From positions 1-64,000 of the forward strand of contig RECZ01000109.1 of NCBI GenBank assembly GCA_007693765.1: a DNA stretch of 64,000 nt, given 5' to 3'. This document shows positions 53,871 through 62,943 of the stretch, piece by piece (position 1 is the stretch's first letter; every line of letters begins with the position of its first letter). Both the position numbers and the translations under genes were made by a program. Under the pieces are notes generated by a model. That model saw only the letters and a list, made by a program, of their open reading frames with translations. It did no database searches and was not told the DNA's origin. The DNA is from Phycisphaerales bacterium. GTDB taxonomy: Bacteria > Planctomycetota > Phycisphaerae > Phycisphaerales > UBA1924.

Positions 53871-54098
53871 GTGATCTCCCCACGCCTTCCACGACGCGTC
53901 GCCGGCCCACTCGCGTTGCTCGCGCTCGCCGCGTTGCTCGCCGGTGGCTGTTCCCGCCCCCTCTTCTCGCCCGAAGACGAGCGCACCCCCTTCGATCGCT
54001 TCGACTCCGTGCGGAACCAGTTCGCGCAGCAGGAAGTGACCGACGTCTACGGCCGAAAACGCCCGAATCTCCGGGGCCGCCTCACCCCCCGGAACTGA
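53871..54098 (+). CDS. Small lipoprotein
   Basis: GTG 53871 gives 75 residues: a signal sequence (GPLALLALAALLAGGC) with lipobox LAGGC, then about 45 polar residues (PEDERTPFDRFDSVRNQFAQ). TACACT (53858-53863) ends 7 nt before the GTG. An in-frame ATG at 53817 would place extra residues before the signal peptide and is less likely. The last codons read through a CCCCCCGGAAC stretch. No function can be assigned. Confidence 0.7.
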   Translation: MISPRLPRRVAGPLALLALAALLAGGCSRPLFSPEDERTPFDRFDSVRNQFAQQEVTDVYGRKRPNLRGRLTPRN

Positions 54099-54321
54099 AG
54101 CCACATCCCCGCGTGGGCTCGCGCGTCGGTCCGGGAACATCGCCCACCCGTTTGGTGGAGCGTGCGGCCGAACCCGCAAAGAGCGCCGAAACCTGTCGCG
54201 CGACCCGATACGGCAGCGGATTTTTCGTGATTTGCAAGAAAACCCGCCATTCGGTCCGATCTGACCTGCTGGGGGGTGTATTCTGTTCCCGCCACCACAC
54301 TCATGCGAGGCCGCCCGACCG

Positions 54322-54990
54322 ATGGGAACCGCGATCGCCAACGCCCGGACACATCTCGCCCGACTGCGTCGCCCCCAGGTGGTGTGGCTGTCGCTGCTGG
54401 CGTCGATGACCCTCGTCGGCGGCGGCCTGGTCGCCCTCGAAGGCCCCCGATCTCCCCGCTCTGACGGCCTGGCCCTCGTCGCCCCCGGACGCACGCCCAG
54501 CGCTACTGGCATCGAAGCCGTTTTCCGGACCCGCAGCGAACTTGACCGCGACCGCTGGGCACGGATCGTCATCCACGACTCGGGCAGCCACTACGGCTCC
54601 CCCGAATCGATCGCCTCCGTCCACGAGTCGCGCAACATGCGCGGCCTCGGGTATCACTTCGTGATCGGCAACGGCGCCGGCGCCGGCGACGGCGAGCTCT
54701 TTGTCGGATACCGCTGGCTCGACCAGCTCCCCGGCGCCCACGCCGGCGGCCCCGACGCAGAGTGGCACAACCAGCGGGCGATCGGCATCTGCCTCGTCGG
54801 CGACGGCGACCGCAGGCCCTTCTCCCGGGCGCAGATGCAGCGGCTCGCGGACCTCGTGGCCGCCCTCTCCCGCGAGCTCGGCATCCCCGCCGATCAGGTG
54901 GTCCTCCACCGCGAGATCGCCCCGACGTCGAGCCCCGGGCGTCTCTTCCCCGAATCGGCCCTGCGCGAGCGCCTGCTCTCGCTCCGCTGA
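54322..54990 (+). CDS. N-acetylmuramoyl-L-alanine amidase-like (amidase_2/PGRP fold)
   Basis: The 222-residue protein has an N-terminal membrane helix (VVWLSLLASMTLVGGGLVAL) and an amidase_2 domain. Visible are IVIHDSGSHYG (first zinc His), GLGYHFVIGNG (with the conserved Tyr-His), WHNQRAIGICLVGDGD, and VVLHREIAPTSSPG, where the last zinc ligand and HRD-like motif normally sit. Such enzymes cut peptide side chains from peptidoglycan. The membrane anchor places it outside the cytoplasm. A TATTCT at about 54278 is a possible -10. Confidence 0.88.
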   Translation: MGTAIANARTHLARLRRPQVVWLSLLASMTLVGGGLVALEGPRSPRSDGLALVAPGRTPSATGIEAVFRTRSELDRDRWARIVIHDSGSHYGSPESIASVHESRNMRGLGYHFVIGNGAGAGDGELFVGYRWLDQLPGAHAGGPDAEWHNQRAIGICLVGDGDRRPFSRAQMQRLADLVAALSRELGIPADQVVLHREIAPTSSPGRLFPESALRERLLSLR

Positions 54991-55274
54991 ATCCGGGTGT
55001 GGATGCTTCAAACTTCGGTTCGTTGCACGATCAGCCGATCAAGACGATACTCCGCGCGATGGACGCATCGTGCGCGACGCGTCCAGTGATCACTCGTCGG
55101 GCGCGTAAGCGGCCCGGGAACACACCGACCAATAGGGCGTCCCCGCGCGACGCGTCGCAACGCCCTGCGATACAATGACTTCTGAGCCAAACCGCGCTCC
55201 CTGCCGCCGCCGGAACGACGGATTTTGCCGAATCCTGCAAGACGAGCGACGCAGAGGTACGTAGATACCCCCCC

Positions 55275-56222
55275 GTGAAGCACTCGGAGCCAGTCAAACC
55301 AGGATCCCGCCTCGCAGGGCACAACGTGCTCGCCCAGATCGGGCGTGGCGCCGCGTCCGTCATCTACCTCGTGCAAGACCCCAAATCCAAGCAGATCTGG
55401 GCCCTCAAGCACGTGGTCAAGAACGGGCCCAAGGACCAGCGATTCCTCGAGCAGGCCGAGCAGGAGGGCGCCGTCTCCGCCCGCCTCGACCACCCCGTCA
55501 TCCGGCGGATCGTCAAGATCACCCGCTCCCGCTCGCTCACGGGCGTCAAAGAGCTCTACATGCTCATGGAGTACGTCGACGGCGTCAGCGTCGACAAGCA
55601 CCCGCCCGAGACGTTCGAGGAATCGGTGGACATCTTCCGCCAGGTCGCCCGCGGCCTCGCCCACATGCACGCCAAGGGCTTCGTCCACGCGGACATGAAG
55701 CCCAACAACGTCGTCATCTGCGACGACGGCTCCGTCAAGGTGATCGACCTCGGCCAGTCGTGCGCCATCGGCGCCGTCAAGGAGCGCATCCAGGGCACCC
55801 CCGACTACATCGCCCCCGAGCAGGTGCATCTCCGCGCCATCACCCCCAAGACCGACATCTACAACCTCGGCGCGACCATGTACTGGGTGCTGACGCGCCA
55901 GAACATCCCCACCGCGATCCCCAAGGGCGACTCGCTCGTCAACAGCCTCGACGACCACCTGATCGAGAAGCCCAAGCCCATCAAAGAGCTCAACCCGCGC
56001 GTGCCCGACATGCTCGCCGATCTGATCATGCAGTCCGTCGCCATCGACCCCGATCAACGCCCGCCGGACATGGACTGGGTCGCCGACCGGCTGGACCTCA
56101 TCTACGGCAAGGCCGTCGCCGACCGCAAGCTGCGCGAAGGCAAGAAGAACGGCGACGCTGCGACCGCCAGGATCGAAGACGCCGCCCAGAAACCCGGCGA
56201 CGCGCTGGGGCAGGGCGCGTGA
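55275..56222 (+). CDS. Soluble Ser/Thr protein kinase
   Basis: The 315-residue protein is essentially one Hanks-type kinase domain. Motifs are a Gly loop IGRGAASVIYLV, the ATP lysine in WALKHVV, a catalytic loop HADMKPNNV (HxD kept, Arg replaced by Ala), DLG in place of DFG, and PDYIAPEQ. No membrane helix is seen, unlike the kinase at 40.2 kb. It starts at GTG 55275. TAGATA (55262-55267) ends 7 nt before it; a TACAAT at 55171-55176 is an alternative -10 with a leader of about 90 nt. A phosphatase-like gene follows after 19 nt. Confidence 0.9.
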   Translation: MKHSEPVKPGSRLAGHNVLAQIGRGAASVIYLVQDPKSKQIWALKHVVKNGPKDQRFLEQAEQEGAVSARLDHPVIRRIVKITRSRSLTGVKELYMLMEYVDGVSVDKHPPETFEESVDIFRQVARGLAHMHAKGFVHADMKPNNVVICDDGSVKVIDLGQSCAIGAVKERIQGTPDYIAPEQVHLRAITPKTDIYNLGATMYWVLTRQNIPTAIPKGDSLVNSLDDHLIEKPKPIKELNPRVPDMLADLIMQSVAIDPDQRPPDMDWVADRLDLIYGKAVADRKLREGKKNGDAATARIEDAAQKPGDALGQGA

Positions 56223-56241
56223 GCCCCCGGGCCGCCGCGCC

Positions 56242-57219
56242 GTGAGCCTCCCCCCCGTCGACCTCGCGAGCCCGGACGCCGTCGAACGCCTGTTCCTCGA
56301 CGCGGCGAGCGCCAACTTCGACGCCGCATGCCGCAACGGATCGGTGGACGAGATCAACGCCCCCGGCGTCCTCATCGCCACCGGCGACCTGCACGACAAC
56401 CCGATCCACTTCGCGCGCGTCCTCGAACTCGCCGCCCCCCCGGAAGCCCCCCCGGAATCACCCCCGGAAGCGCCCCCGGAAACATCCCCGCCGGGCGCAC
56501 CGCCTCAGGAAGCCCCGCCGACGCATGTCACGCTGCACGAGGTCATCCACTCCGGGCGGCTGATCAACGGCGTGGACCTCAGCCACCGCGCCCTCGCACG
56601 GGTCGCGCAGGCGAAACTGCACGCGCCGGAGCGCGTGCACACGCTGCTCGCCAACCACGAGCTCTCGCAGATCGTGGGCATGGGCGTGGTGAAGGACGGC
56701 GTGCGCATGAAGGACGCCTTCAACGAGGGCGTCGGGTACGTCTTCTCCGAGGAAGCCCCGCGCGTGCTGCGCGCCATCGAGGCGTTCATCCGCTCGATGC
56801 CGCTCGCGCTGCTCTGCAACCGGGGCGGGCCGGACTGCGTGCTCTGTGCGCACAGCCTGCCGGGCGCCGATCTCCTCGACCGCTTCGACCACACCGTCCT
56901 CGATCGTGCCCTCACGGAGGAGGACTACACGCCGCGCAAGGGCGCCGCGCACATCATGGTCTGGGGGCGCGGCCACCCGCCCGAGCACCTCGAAGCCCTC
57001 GCGCAGCGCTGGGGCGTGCGCCTGTTCCTGCTGGGGCACGAGAAGGCGGAGCAGGGCTGGCGATTCGTCGAGCCCAACGCGGTCGTCCTCAACAGCGACC
57101 ACGAGCACGGCGCCGCGTTGGAAATCGACCTCGGCGCCGTCCCCGAGTGCCCCCCGCCCGAGCCGCACGAGGGATCGGCGCGGGGGTGGAGGTTCCATAG
57201 ACTGACGCCGTCGGAGTAG
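56242..57219 (+). CDS. PPP-like metallophosphatase with repeat insertion
   Basis: The 325-residue protein shows a degenerate PPP/calcineurin order: ATGDLHDNPIHF (motif I), a possible motif II in INGVDLSHRAL, LLANHELSQ (like GNHE), CAHSLPG (like HGGLP), MVWGRGHPP, and LLGHEKAEQGW (late His). Between motifs I and II lies PPEAPPESPPEAPPETS, encoded by four perfect-phase 12-nt repeats (56437-56484). It starts at GTG 56242 just after the kinase gene. A kinase/phosphatase pair acting on common substrates is an attractive reading, but is inference. Confidence 0.8.
   Translation: MSLPPVDLASPDAVERLFLDAASANFDAACRNGSVDEINAPGVLIATGDLHDNPIHFARVLELAAPPEAPPESPPEAPPETSPPGAPPQEAPPTHVTLHEVIHSGRLINGVDLSHRALARVAQAKLHAPERVHTLLANHELSQIVGMGVVKDGVRMKDAFNEGVGYVFSEEAPRVLRAIEAFIRSMPLALLCNRGGPDCVLCAHSLPGADLLDRFDHTVLDRALTEEDYTPRKGAAHIMVWGRGHPPEHLEALAQRWGVRLFLLGHEKAEQGWRFVEPNAVVLNSDHEHGAALEIDLGAVPECPPPEPHEGSARGWRFHRLTPSE
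56437..56484 (+). repeat. CCCCCGGAA 12-nt tandem repeat in the phosphatase-like gene
   Basis: Four units CCCCCGGAANNN (GCC, TCA, GCG, ACA as the fourth codon) lie exactly in frame, read as PPEA-PPES-PPEA-PPET. Degraded units follow to about 56510. Confidence 0.8.
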
Positions 57220-57252
57220 ACGCGAGCACGCACACCGAAGGGGGCGCGACGG

Positions 57253-58251
57253 ATGAGCCCGAGGGTCGAGACACCGAGCGCCGGGAACAACGCGCCCGCC
57301 GCGCCGCCGCGTCGCGCCGTGTGCCCGCGCTGCGGGTACGACCTGCGGGGCCACGTCGAGACGTGGACCGACCGCTGCCCGATCAACGGCGGGTGCTCCG
57401 AGTGCGGGTACGCCTTCGAATGGGCGAACGTGCTCAGCCCCATCCGCAATCGCCTGCGGTGGTTGTATGAGCACGCACGCCGATGGTGGGACGTGCGCCG
57501 GGCGTGGGGAACGTTCGCACGATCATTAGCGCCGTGGTGGTTCTGGAGACGGGTGTCGCGTATCCCCGATGCGCGCCCAGCCCGCGCCCTGCTTGGGTTT
57601 GTTTTGGTGTGCATCAGCGTGTTATGTGCATCGGTACTTTTGCTCTACGCGATGCTGATCCTCTCGAGCGATTTCGGCACAAGCAGCAACATGCCATCAT
57701 GGAGTACCATCGCGTCATACCCTTTCCGAACAGCCGGATGGTCTTATCGGTATATAAATAACCACTGGTACAACCTTGGCGTCAACATCTACACCGCGTC
57801 GTTATGGTCGATCGTTTCCTCGGCGGCTTTCGCGGCGGTGGCGGTGGCATCTGTGCTTGCCTCGCAGCAGCATATAGATCGCGCGGTCGGAGCGAGGCTC
57901 GCGGCGCGGATGGGCGTGTACGCGCTTTCGATCCCAACGGCGCTCTTTACCGCGCACGTCCTGCTCGTTCTCATCGCGCACGCCGAACTTGCGTATGCCA
58001 ACTTCTTGGTCGATTCGCGGATCAGATCCTGGTTCGGCTCTATAGGCGTCTACACTGTCGCACCGATGCGCGGCCGCTACACCGAGTGGGTGATCATGGG
58101 CGTCGTCGCGTGGCAGTGGTGGCACTGGTGGGCGGCGATCCGATCGCATCTTATTTTCGTTGGGCCGAGGCAACTCTGGGCGTGCATCGTGGTCGGCGGC
58201 ACACTCGCCGCGGCGCTATCGTCAGCCCTGCTTTGGTGGGCATTCTTCTGA
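57253..58251 (+). CDS. Zinc-ribbon membrane protein
   Basis: The 332-residue protein begins with a zinc ribbon (CPRCGYDLRG, then CSECGYAFE), a form often seen in planctomycetes. About five membrane helices follow (for example ALLGFVLVCISVLCASVLLL and SIVSSAAFAAVAVASVLA). The stretch from about 57.54 to 58.1 kb is clearly AT-richer than its neighbours (for example TATATAAATAACC). The function is unknown. Confidence 0.75.
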   Translation: MSPRVETPSAGNNAPAAPPRRAVCPRCGYDLRGHVETWTDRCPINGGCSECGYAFEWANVLSPIRNRLRWLYEHARRWWDVRRAWGTFARSLAPWWFWRRVSRIPDARPARALLGFVLVCISVLCASVLLLYAMLILSSDFGTSSNMPSWSTIASYPFRTAGWSYRYINNHWYNLGVNIYTASLWSIVSSAAFAAVAVASVLASQQHIDRAVGARLAARMGVYALSIPTALFTAHVLLVLIAHAELAYANFLVDSRIRSWFGSIGVYTVAPMRGRYTEWVIMGVVAWQWWHWWAAIRSHLIFVGPRQLWACIVVGGTLAAALSSALLWWAFF

Positions 58252-58351
58252 CGACTTCCGTACACGGCGATAGAGTCTTATCCAAGCGCCGATCCCGCCC
58301 TAGAATGCCGCACGAGCACCCGCCGCGACACGATCCACCGCCGAGCCATCC

Positions 58352-59677
58352 ATGCCCCACGACCACACCACCATCACCGACTCGATCTTCTCCCTCCTCG
58401 ACACCGCCGACCCCGAGGCGGCGTCGATCCTGCGGGCCGAGGATGATCGGCAGTCCTCCACGATCGAGCTGATCGCCTCGGAGAACCACGTCTCGCCCGC
58501 CGTCATGCACGCGATGGGCACGTGCCTCACGAACAAGTACGCCGAGGGGTACCCCGGCGCCCGGTACTACGGCGGGTGCGAGCACCACGACCGCATCGAG
58601 CAGTTGGCGCGCGACCGGGCCAAGTCGCTCTTCAAGTGCGAGTTCGCCAACGTGCAGCCCCACTCGGGCGCCTCGGCCAACGCCGCGGCGTTCATGGCGC
58701 TCATGCAGCCCGGCGACACCTTCGCGGCGCTGGTGCTCAAGGACGGCGGGCACCTCTCGCACGGGATGAAGATCAACTTCTCCGGCGTGTTCTACAAGCC
58801 CGTCTTCTACCCCCTGCACGCCGACCCCGACCACGAACAGTTCGAGCGCATCGACTACGACAAGGCCCGCGAGGTCTGCCTCGAACACAGGCCCAAGCTG
58901 CTGCTGTGCGGCTACTCCGCGTACCCGCGCGAGATCGACTTCGCCCGCTTCCGCGCCATCGCCGACGAGTGCGGCGCGCTGCTCATGGCGGACATCGCCC
59001 ACATCGCGGGCCTCGTCGCGGCGGGGGTGCACGCCTCGCCCTTCCCGCACGCGCACATCGTCACCACGACCACGCACAAGACGCTGCGCGGGCCGCGCGG
59101 CGGGCTGATCCTCTGCAACGACGAGGAAATCGCCAAGAAGATCGACAAGTCCCTCTTCCCCGGCCTGCAGGGCGGCCCGCTCATGCACATCATCGGGGCC
59201 AAGGCGGTGGCCTTCGGCGAGGCGCTCATGCCCGAGTTCCGGGGCTACTCGCAGCGCGTCGTCGAGAACGCCAAGGCGCTCGCGGGCGCCCTCACCGAGC
59301 GGGGCTTCCGCATCACCACCGGCGGGACGGACAACCATCTGATGCTCGTGGACCTCCGCCCCTTCGACGCCGAGCTCACCGGCGCCGACGCTGAGCGCTG
59401 GCTCGAGGACGCGGGCATGGTCAGCAACAAGAACGCCATCCCCGGCGACCCCCGCCCGCCCAAGCACACCTCCGGCCTGCGCCTGGGCACGCCCGCGACC
59501 ACCACACGCGGCTTCGGGACCAAGGAGATGGAGATGGTCGCCGGCTGGATCGAACGCGTCCTGCGGGCTAAGGGCGATGCGCAGGAGGCGGGGCGCGTCC
59601 GCGAGGAGGTGCGCCTCCTGTGCGAGGCCTTCCCGCTGCCGGGGCACGAACACGCGGGCGCCCGCGCCGGCGTCTGA
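58352..59677 (+). CDS. glyA: Serine hydroxymethyltransferase
   Basis: GlyA interconverts serine and glycine with tetrahydrofolate, using PLP. The 441-residue protein has [36 protein letters not shown], the PLP lysine in [14 protein letters not shown], and a C-terminal [22 protein letters not shown] at 58301-58306 is a probable -10, giving a leader of about 40 nt. The partial gene at the window end belongs to the same one-carbon metabolism, but is 4 kb away. Confidence 0.97.
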   Translation: MPHDHTTITDSIFSLLDTADPEAASILRAEDDRQSSTIELIASENHVSPAVMHAMGTCLTNKYAEGYPGARYYGGCEHHDRIEQLARDRAKSLFKCEFANVQPHSGASANAAAFMALMQPGDTFAALVLKDGGHLSHGMKINFSGVFYKPVFYPLHADPDHEQFERIDYDKAREVCLEHRPKLLLCGYSAYPREIDFARFRAIADECGALLMADIAHIAGLVAAGVHASPFPHAHIVTTTTHKTLRGPRGGLILCNDEEIAKKIDKSLFPGLQGGPLMHIIGAKAVAFGEALMPEFRGYSQRVVENAKALAGALTERGFRITTGGTDNHLMLVDLRPFDAELTGADAERWLEDAGMVSNKNAIPGDPRPPKHTSGLRLGTPATTTRGFGTKEMEMVAGWIERVLRAKGDAQEAGRVREEVRLLCEAFPLPGHEHAGARAGV

Positions 59678-59760
59678 AGTCGGCGATTATTCGGACCGAA
59701 ACCAAGGGGTATGCCCACCGCCCCCCGACCGCCCATCCCGCGAGAGAGACCGAGCCCTTC

Positions 59761-62454
59761 ATGAAGAAACCGCCCGACTGGACCGAGGGCATGCACGCGG
59801 AGACGCCCCTCACCGAGACCGTCCGCGTCGGCCTCGACGCACGCCTGGACCGCGTCGTCGAGATGGCGCCCACGCGCGACGAGGGCGGGGATCTGGACGT
59901 GCGTCGTGTGCATCAACTCCGCGTCTCGACGCGACGTGCCGCGGCCACGCTGCGCGCGTTCAAGGCGTGCGTGAAGAAGGGCGTGCGCAAGGACCTCGAG
60001 GAGGCGCTGCGCGAGATCCGTCGCGCCGCCGGGCCCGCGCGCGAGGCGGATGTGCACGCGGAGTGGGTCGCCGCGCTCCGCGAGGGCGCCGCGAAGGAGC
60101 ACGCGCCGGCGCTGGCGTGGCTGGCGCAGCAGTTGGACGCGGAACGCGAGTCCTCGCGCGAGGTGCTCGCCGCGCTCGCCGAGGACGACCCCCGCGCGCG
60201 GCTCAAGAAGCTCCGGAAACGGGCCTTGGGCGCGATCCGCGAGCCGTCGTGGGCCGAGGGCGAACGCGTCACGCTGCTCGACGGCGCCAACCGGGCGTTG
60301 CTGCGCGCCGTCGACGCCGCCCGCGACGCCTCCGAGCAGGACCTGAGCGTGCTCGACAACCTGCACGAGCTGCGCATCCGCATGAAGCGGCTGCGGTACG
60401 CCCTCGAGACGTTCGCGCCCGCCCTGCCGGAGCGCGTGTTCGATGAGCTGTACCCGCGCGTCGAGGAGATCCAGGAGGCGCTGGGCGCGCTCAACGACGC
60501 CTACGAGCTGGCCGGGCGCGTCGAACGCTCGGCCGAGGCGCTCGAGCGCGCCGACGACGAAGCCCAGGCCACGCTCACGAGCATGCGGGCGTTGCACGAT
60601 CATTGCGCACAGGAGCGCGACCAGCGCGCGAGCGAGTTCGTCGAGTGGTGGCGCTCGCGCAACGGCGTAGCGCTGCTCGACGACCTCGAACGAACCGTCG
60701 TCGGGCCGCGCGAGTCGCCTGTAGACGACGCCGCGCCGCCGCGCCCCGCCGCGCCCGCGCCCGAGCCCAAGCCGTCGCGTCACGCCTCCAACGGCGCCGC
60801 CCACCACCCGGAGCCGACCAACCCGCGGCTCGCGGCGATCGACATCGGCACCAACACCATCCGCCTGATCATCGCCGAGATCGACGGCGAGGGCGGGTAC
60901 CGCGTGCTCGACGACGAGAAAGAGATCGCGCGGCTCGGGCAGGGCCTGAGCGAGGGCGGCGCGATGCTGCCCGAGGCCATGGAGCGCGCCGCGACGACGA
61001 TCGCCAGCATGATGCGCATCGCCGAGGGCTACGGCGCCCAGCGCATCCGCGCGGTCGGCACCGCGGTGCTGCGCAGCGCGACCAACCAGCGCGAGTTTCT
61101 CGGCCTCGTGCGCGAGCGCGCCGGGGTGGAGATCGACGTCATCAGCGCCGAGGAAGAGGCCCGCCTCAACTACGACAGCGCCGCCAAGGCCTTCGACGTC
61201 GAATCCCTGCCCACGGCGATCGTTGACATCGGCGGCGGCAGCACCGAGATCGTGCTCACCGCGGGCGGCCTCATCGAGCGCATCTACACCATCGACATCG
61301 GCGCGGTGCGCGTCACCGAGCGTTTCGGCGGCGCCGAGGAGGCCCCCGGCCCACGCTTCGACGAGATGCGCGACTGGGTCGACGCACGCCTCCACGACGA
61401 CATCGGCAAGCCACCCTTCGAGCCGCAGATGCTCATCGGCGCCGGCGGCACGTTCGAGGCGCTGGCCAAGATGGACATGCTCCGCAACGAGCCGGGCGCC
61501 ACCGCGGGCATGCCCAGCGTGGTCCGCGGCTACGACCTCGACCGCAACGCCGTCCGCAGCATCCTCGACTGGCTCCGCGCCATGACCCTCGCCGAGCGTC
61601 GTCGCGTGCCCGGCCTCAGCCCCCAGCGCGCGGACATCATCGTCGCAGGCGTCACGCTGGTCGACCGCGTCATGCGCGCGCTCGACGTCCGCCACATCCG
61701 CGTCCACGACGGCGGCATCCGCGACGGCCTGCTGCTGCGCATGGCCCGCGAGCTCGACCCGAAGAATTCGCGCGCCGGCAACGGCGCCGACGCCCGCGAC
61801 CCCATGCGCGCCGTCCGCCAGTTCGCCGCGTCGTGCAACTTCGACCGGCGCCACTGCGACCACGTCGCCGGCCTGGCGCTGCGGCTCTTCGATCAACTCA
61901 GCGCCCGCCTCCCCGAGAAGGCCCGGAAACGCCTCGACGACGAGGCCCGCCTCCTCCTGCACGCCGCCGGTGAACTGCACGACGTCGGCTACCACATCAA
62001 CTACGAGAAGCACCACCGGCACTCCTATCACCTGATCATGCACAGCGGCATGAGCGGCTTCACGCCGCGGCAGGTCGAGGTCATCGCCTGCGTCGCCCGC
62101 TACCACCGCGGCTCCAAGCCCAAAGACAGCCACGCCGAGTTCACCCGGCTGAGCGAATCCGACCAGTCCCTCGTGCGCACGCTCAGCGCCGTGCTGCGCG
62201 TCGCCGACGGCCTCGACCGCACCCACATGCAGAACGTGAGCGACCTGCGCGTACGCGTCGAGCCGGAGGCCCTGCACATCGTGCTGCACGCCCCCAAAGA
62301 CCCCTCCGTGGACATCTGGGGCGCCGAACGAAAATCAGCGCTCTTCGACGACGTCTTCGGGCTCAAGCCGGCCTTCGAGTGGCGCGGCGCCGTCGCCGCG
62401 GAGGCCGAGCCGCGCGCCGCGCACTCGGCGCAACCCGGCGCCGCACGCGGCTGA
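59761..62454 (+). CDS. CHAD domain fused to Ppx/GppA phosphatase and HD-like domain
   Basis: The 897-residue protein joins three parts. Residues 20-310 form a CHAD domain, a helical polyphosphate-binding fold with repeated basic/His motifs (VHQLRVSTRRAAATLRAFK and HELRIRMKRLRYALETF). After a Pro/Ala linker, residues 355-670 are Ppx/GppA: AAIDIGTNTIRLIIAEI, AVGTAVLRSATNQREFL, DIGGGSTEIVL and IRVHDGGIRDGLL. Residues 690-897 resemble the Ppx C-terminal HD domain (HCDHVAGLALRLFDQL and AAGELHDVGYHINYEKHHRH). It should hydrolyse polyphosphate or pppGpp, with CHAD holding the polymer. ATG 59761 fits the CHAD start. A Nudix gene follows by 33 nt. Confidence 0.92.
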   Translation: MKKPPDWTEGMHAETPLTETVRVGLDARLDRVVEMAPTRDEGGDLDVRRVHQLRVSTRRAAATLRAFKACVKKGVRKDLEEALREIRRAAGPAREADVHAEWVAALREGAAKEHAPALAWLAQQLDAERESSREVLAALAEDDPRARLKKLRKRALGAIREPSWAEGERVTLLDGANRALLRAVDAARDASEQDLSVLDNLHELRIRMKRLRYALETFAPALPERVFDELYPRVEEIQEALGALNDAYELAGRVERSAEALERADDEAQATLTSMRALHDHCAQERDQRASEFVEWWRSRNGVALLDDLERTVVGPRESPVDDAAPPRPAAPAPEPKPSRHASNGAAHHPEPTNPRLAAIDIGTNTIRLIIAEIDGEGGYRVLDDEKEIARLGQGLSEGGAMLPEAMERAATTIASMMRIAEGYGAQRIRAVGTAVLRSATNQREFLGLVRERAGVEIDVISAEEEARLNYDSAAKAFDVESLPTAIVDIGGGSTEIVLTAGGLIERIYTIDIGAVRVTERFGGAEEAPGPRFDEMRDWVDARLHDDIGKPPFEPQMLIGAGGTFEALAKMDMLRNEPGATAGMPSVVRGYDLDRNAVRSILDWLRAMTLAERRRVPGLSPQRADIIVAGVTLVDRVMRALDVRHIRVHDGGIRDGLLLRMARELDPKNSRAGNGADARDPMRAVRQFAASCNFDRRHCDHVAGLALRLFDQLSARLPEKARKRLDDEARLLLHAAGELHDVGYHINYEKHHRHSYHLIMHSGMSGFTPRQVEVIACVARYHRGSKPKDSHAEFTRLSESDQSLVRTLSAVLRVADGLDRTHMQNVSDLRVRVEPEALHIVLHAPKDPSVDIWGAERKSALFDDVFGLKPAFEWRGAVAAEAEPRAAHSAQPGAARG

Positions 62455-62487
62455 TGTCGGGGGCGCGATCGTGTCGATGATGCCCGC

Positions 62488-62928
62488 ATGTCCGACGCCG
62501 CCCCGATCCAGAGCACGCCCCAGGCCGGCGCGATCCCCTACCGCCTCACGCGCCGGGGCGCGTACGAGGTGCTCCTGATCACCACGAGCAACGGTCGCTG
62601 GCTGATCCCCAAGGGCGGCGTCGACGAGGGCGACACGCCCGAAGAGGCCGCCGTCATCGAGGTCTACGAGGAGGCGGGCGCTGTCGGCGTGATCGAGGGC
62701 GACGCCATCGGGTCGTTCTCGTACATAAAGCGCAACACGCCGCACACGGTCGCCGTCTTTCCGCTGCGGGTCCAGCGGGTGCTCTCGCGCTGGCAGGAGC
62801 AGGGCTTCCGCGAGCGCCGCTGGCTCGGCGTCGAGGGCGCCGCGACGCTCGTGGCGCTGCCCGAGATCGCGCGCATGATCCGCGACCTGCCCGGCCACGT
62901 GCGCGACCTCCGCGCCAACGCGGCCTGA
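62488..62928 (+). CDS. Nudix hydrolase (diphosphoinositol/Ap4A-like)
   Basis: The 146-residue protein has a Nudix box GGVDEGDTPEEAAVIEVYEE, followed by AGAVG. Compared with GX5EX7REUXEEXGU, the first Glu is Asp and the Arg of REU is Ile. The EE pair that binds metal is kept. The preceding GRWLIPKGG segment resembles diphosphoinositol/Ap4A hydrolases. Being next to the CHAD-Ppx gene suggests a phosphate-chain or dinucleotide polyphosphate substrate (inference). GATGAT (62476-62481) ends 6 nt before the ATG. Confidence 0.88.
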   Translation: MSDAAPIQSTPQAGAIPYRLTRRGAYEVLLITTSNGRWLIPKGGVDEGDTPEEAAVIEVYEEAGAVGVIEGDAIGSFSYIKRNTPHTVAVFPLRVQRVLSRWQEQGFRERRWLGVEGAATLVALPEIARMIRDLPGHVRDLRANAA

Positions 62929-62943
62929 GCGCCCCGTCCCCCT

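Noticed and set aside
59245-62289. 1014-codon open frame on the minus strand
   Set aside because: It is antisense to glyA and the CHAD-Ppx gene, whose protein motifs are unmistakable. Long antisense frames are expected in GC-rich DNA, and its translation is low-complexity Arg/Ala/Val/Gly sequence.
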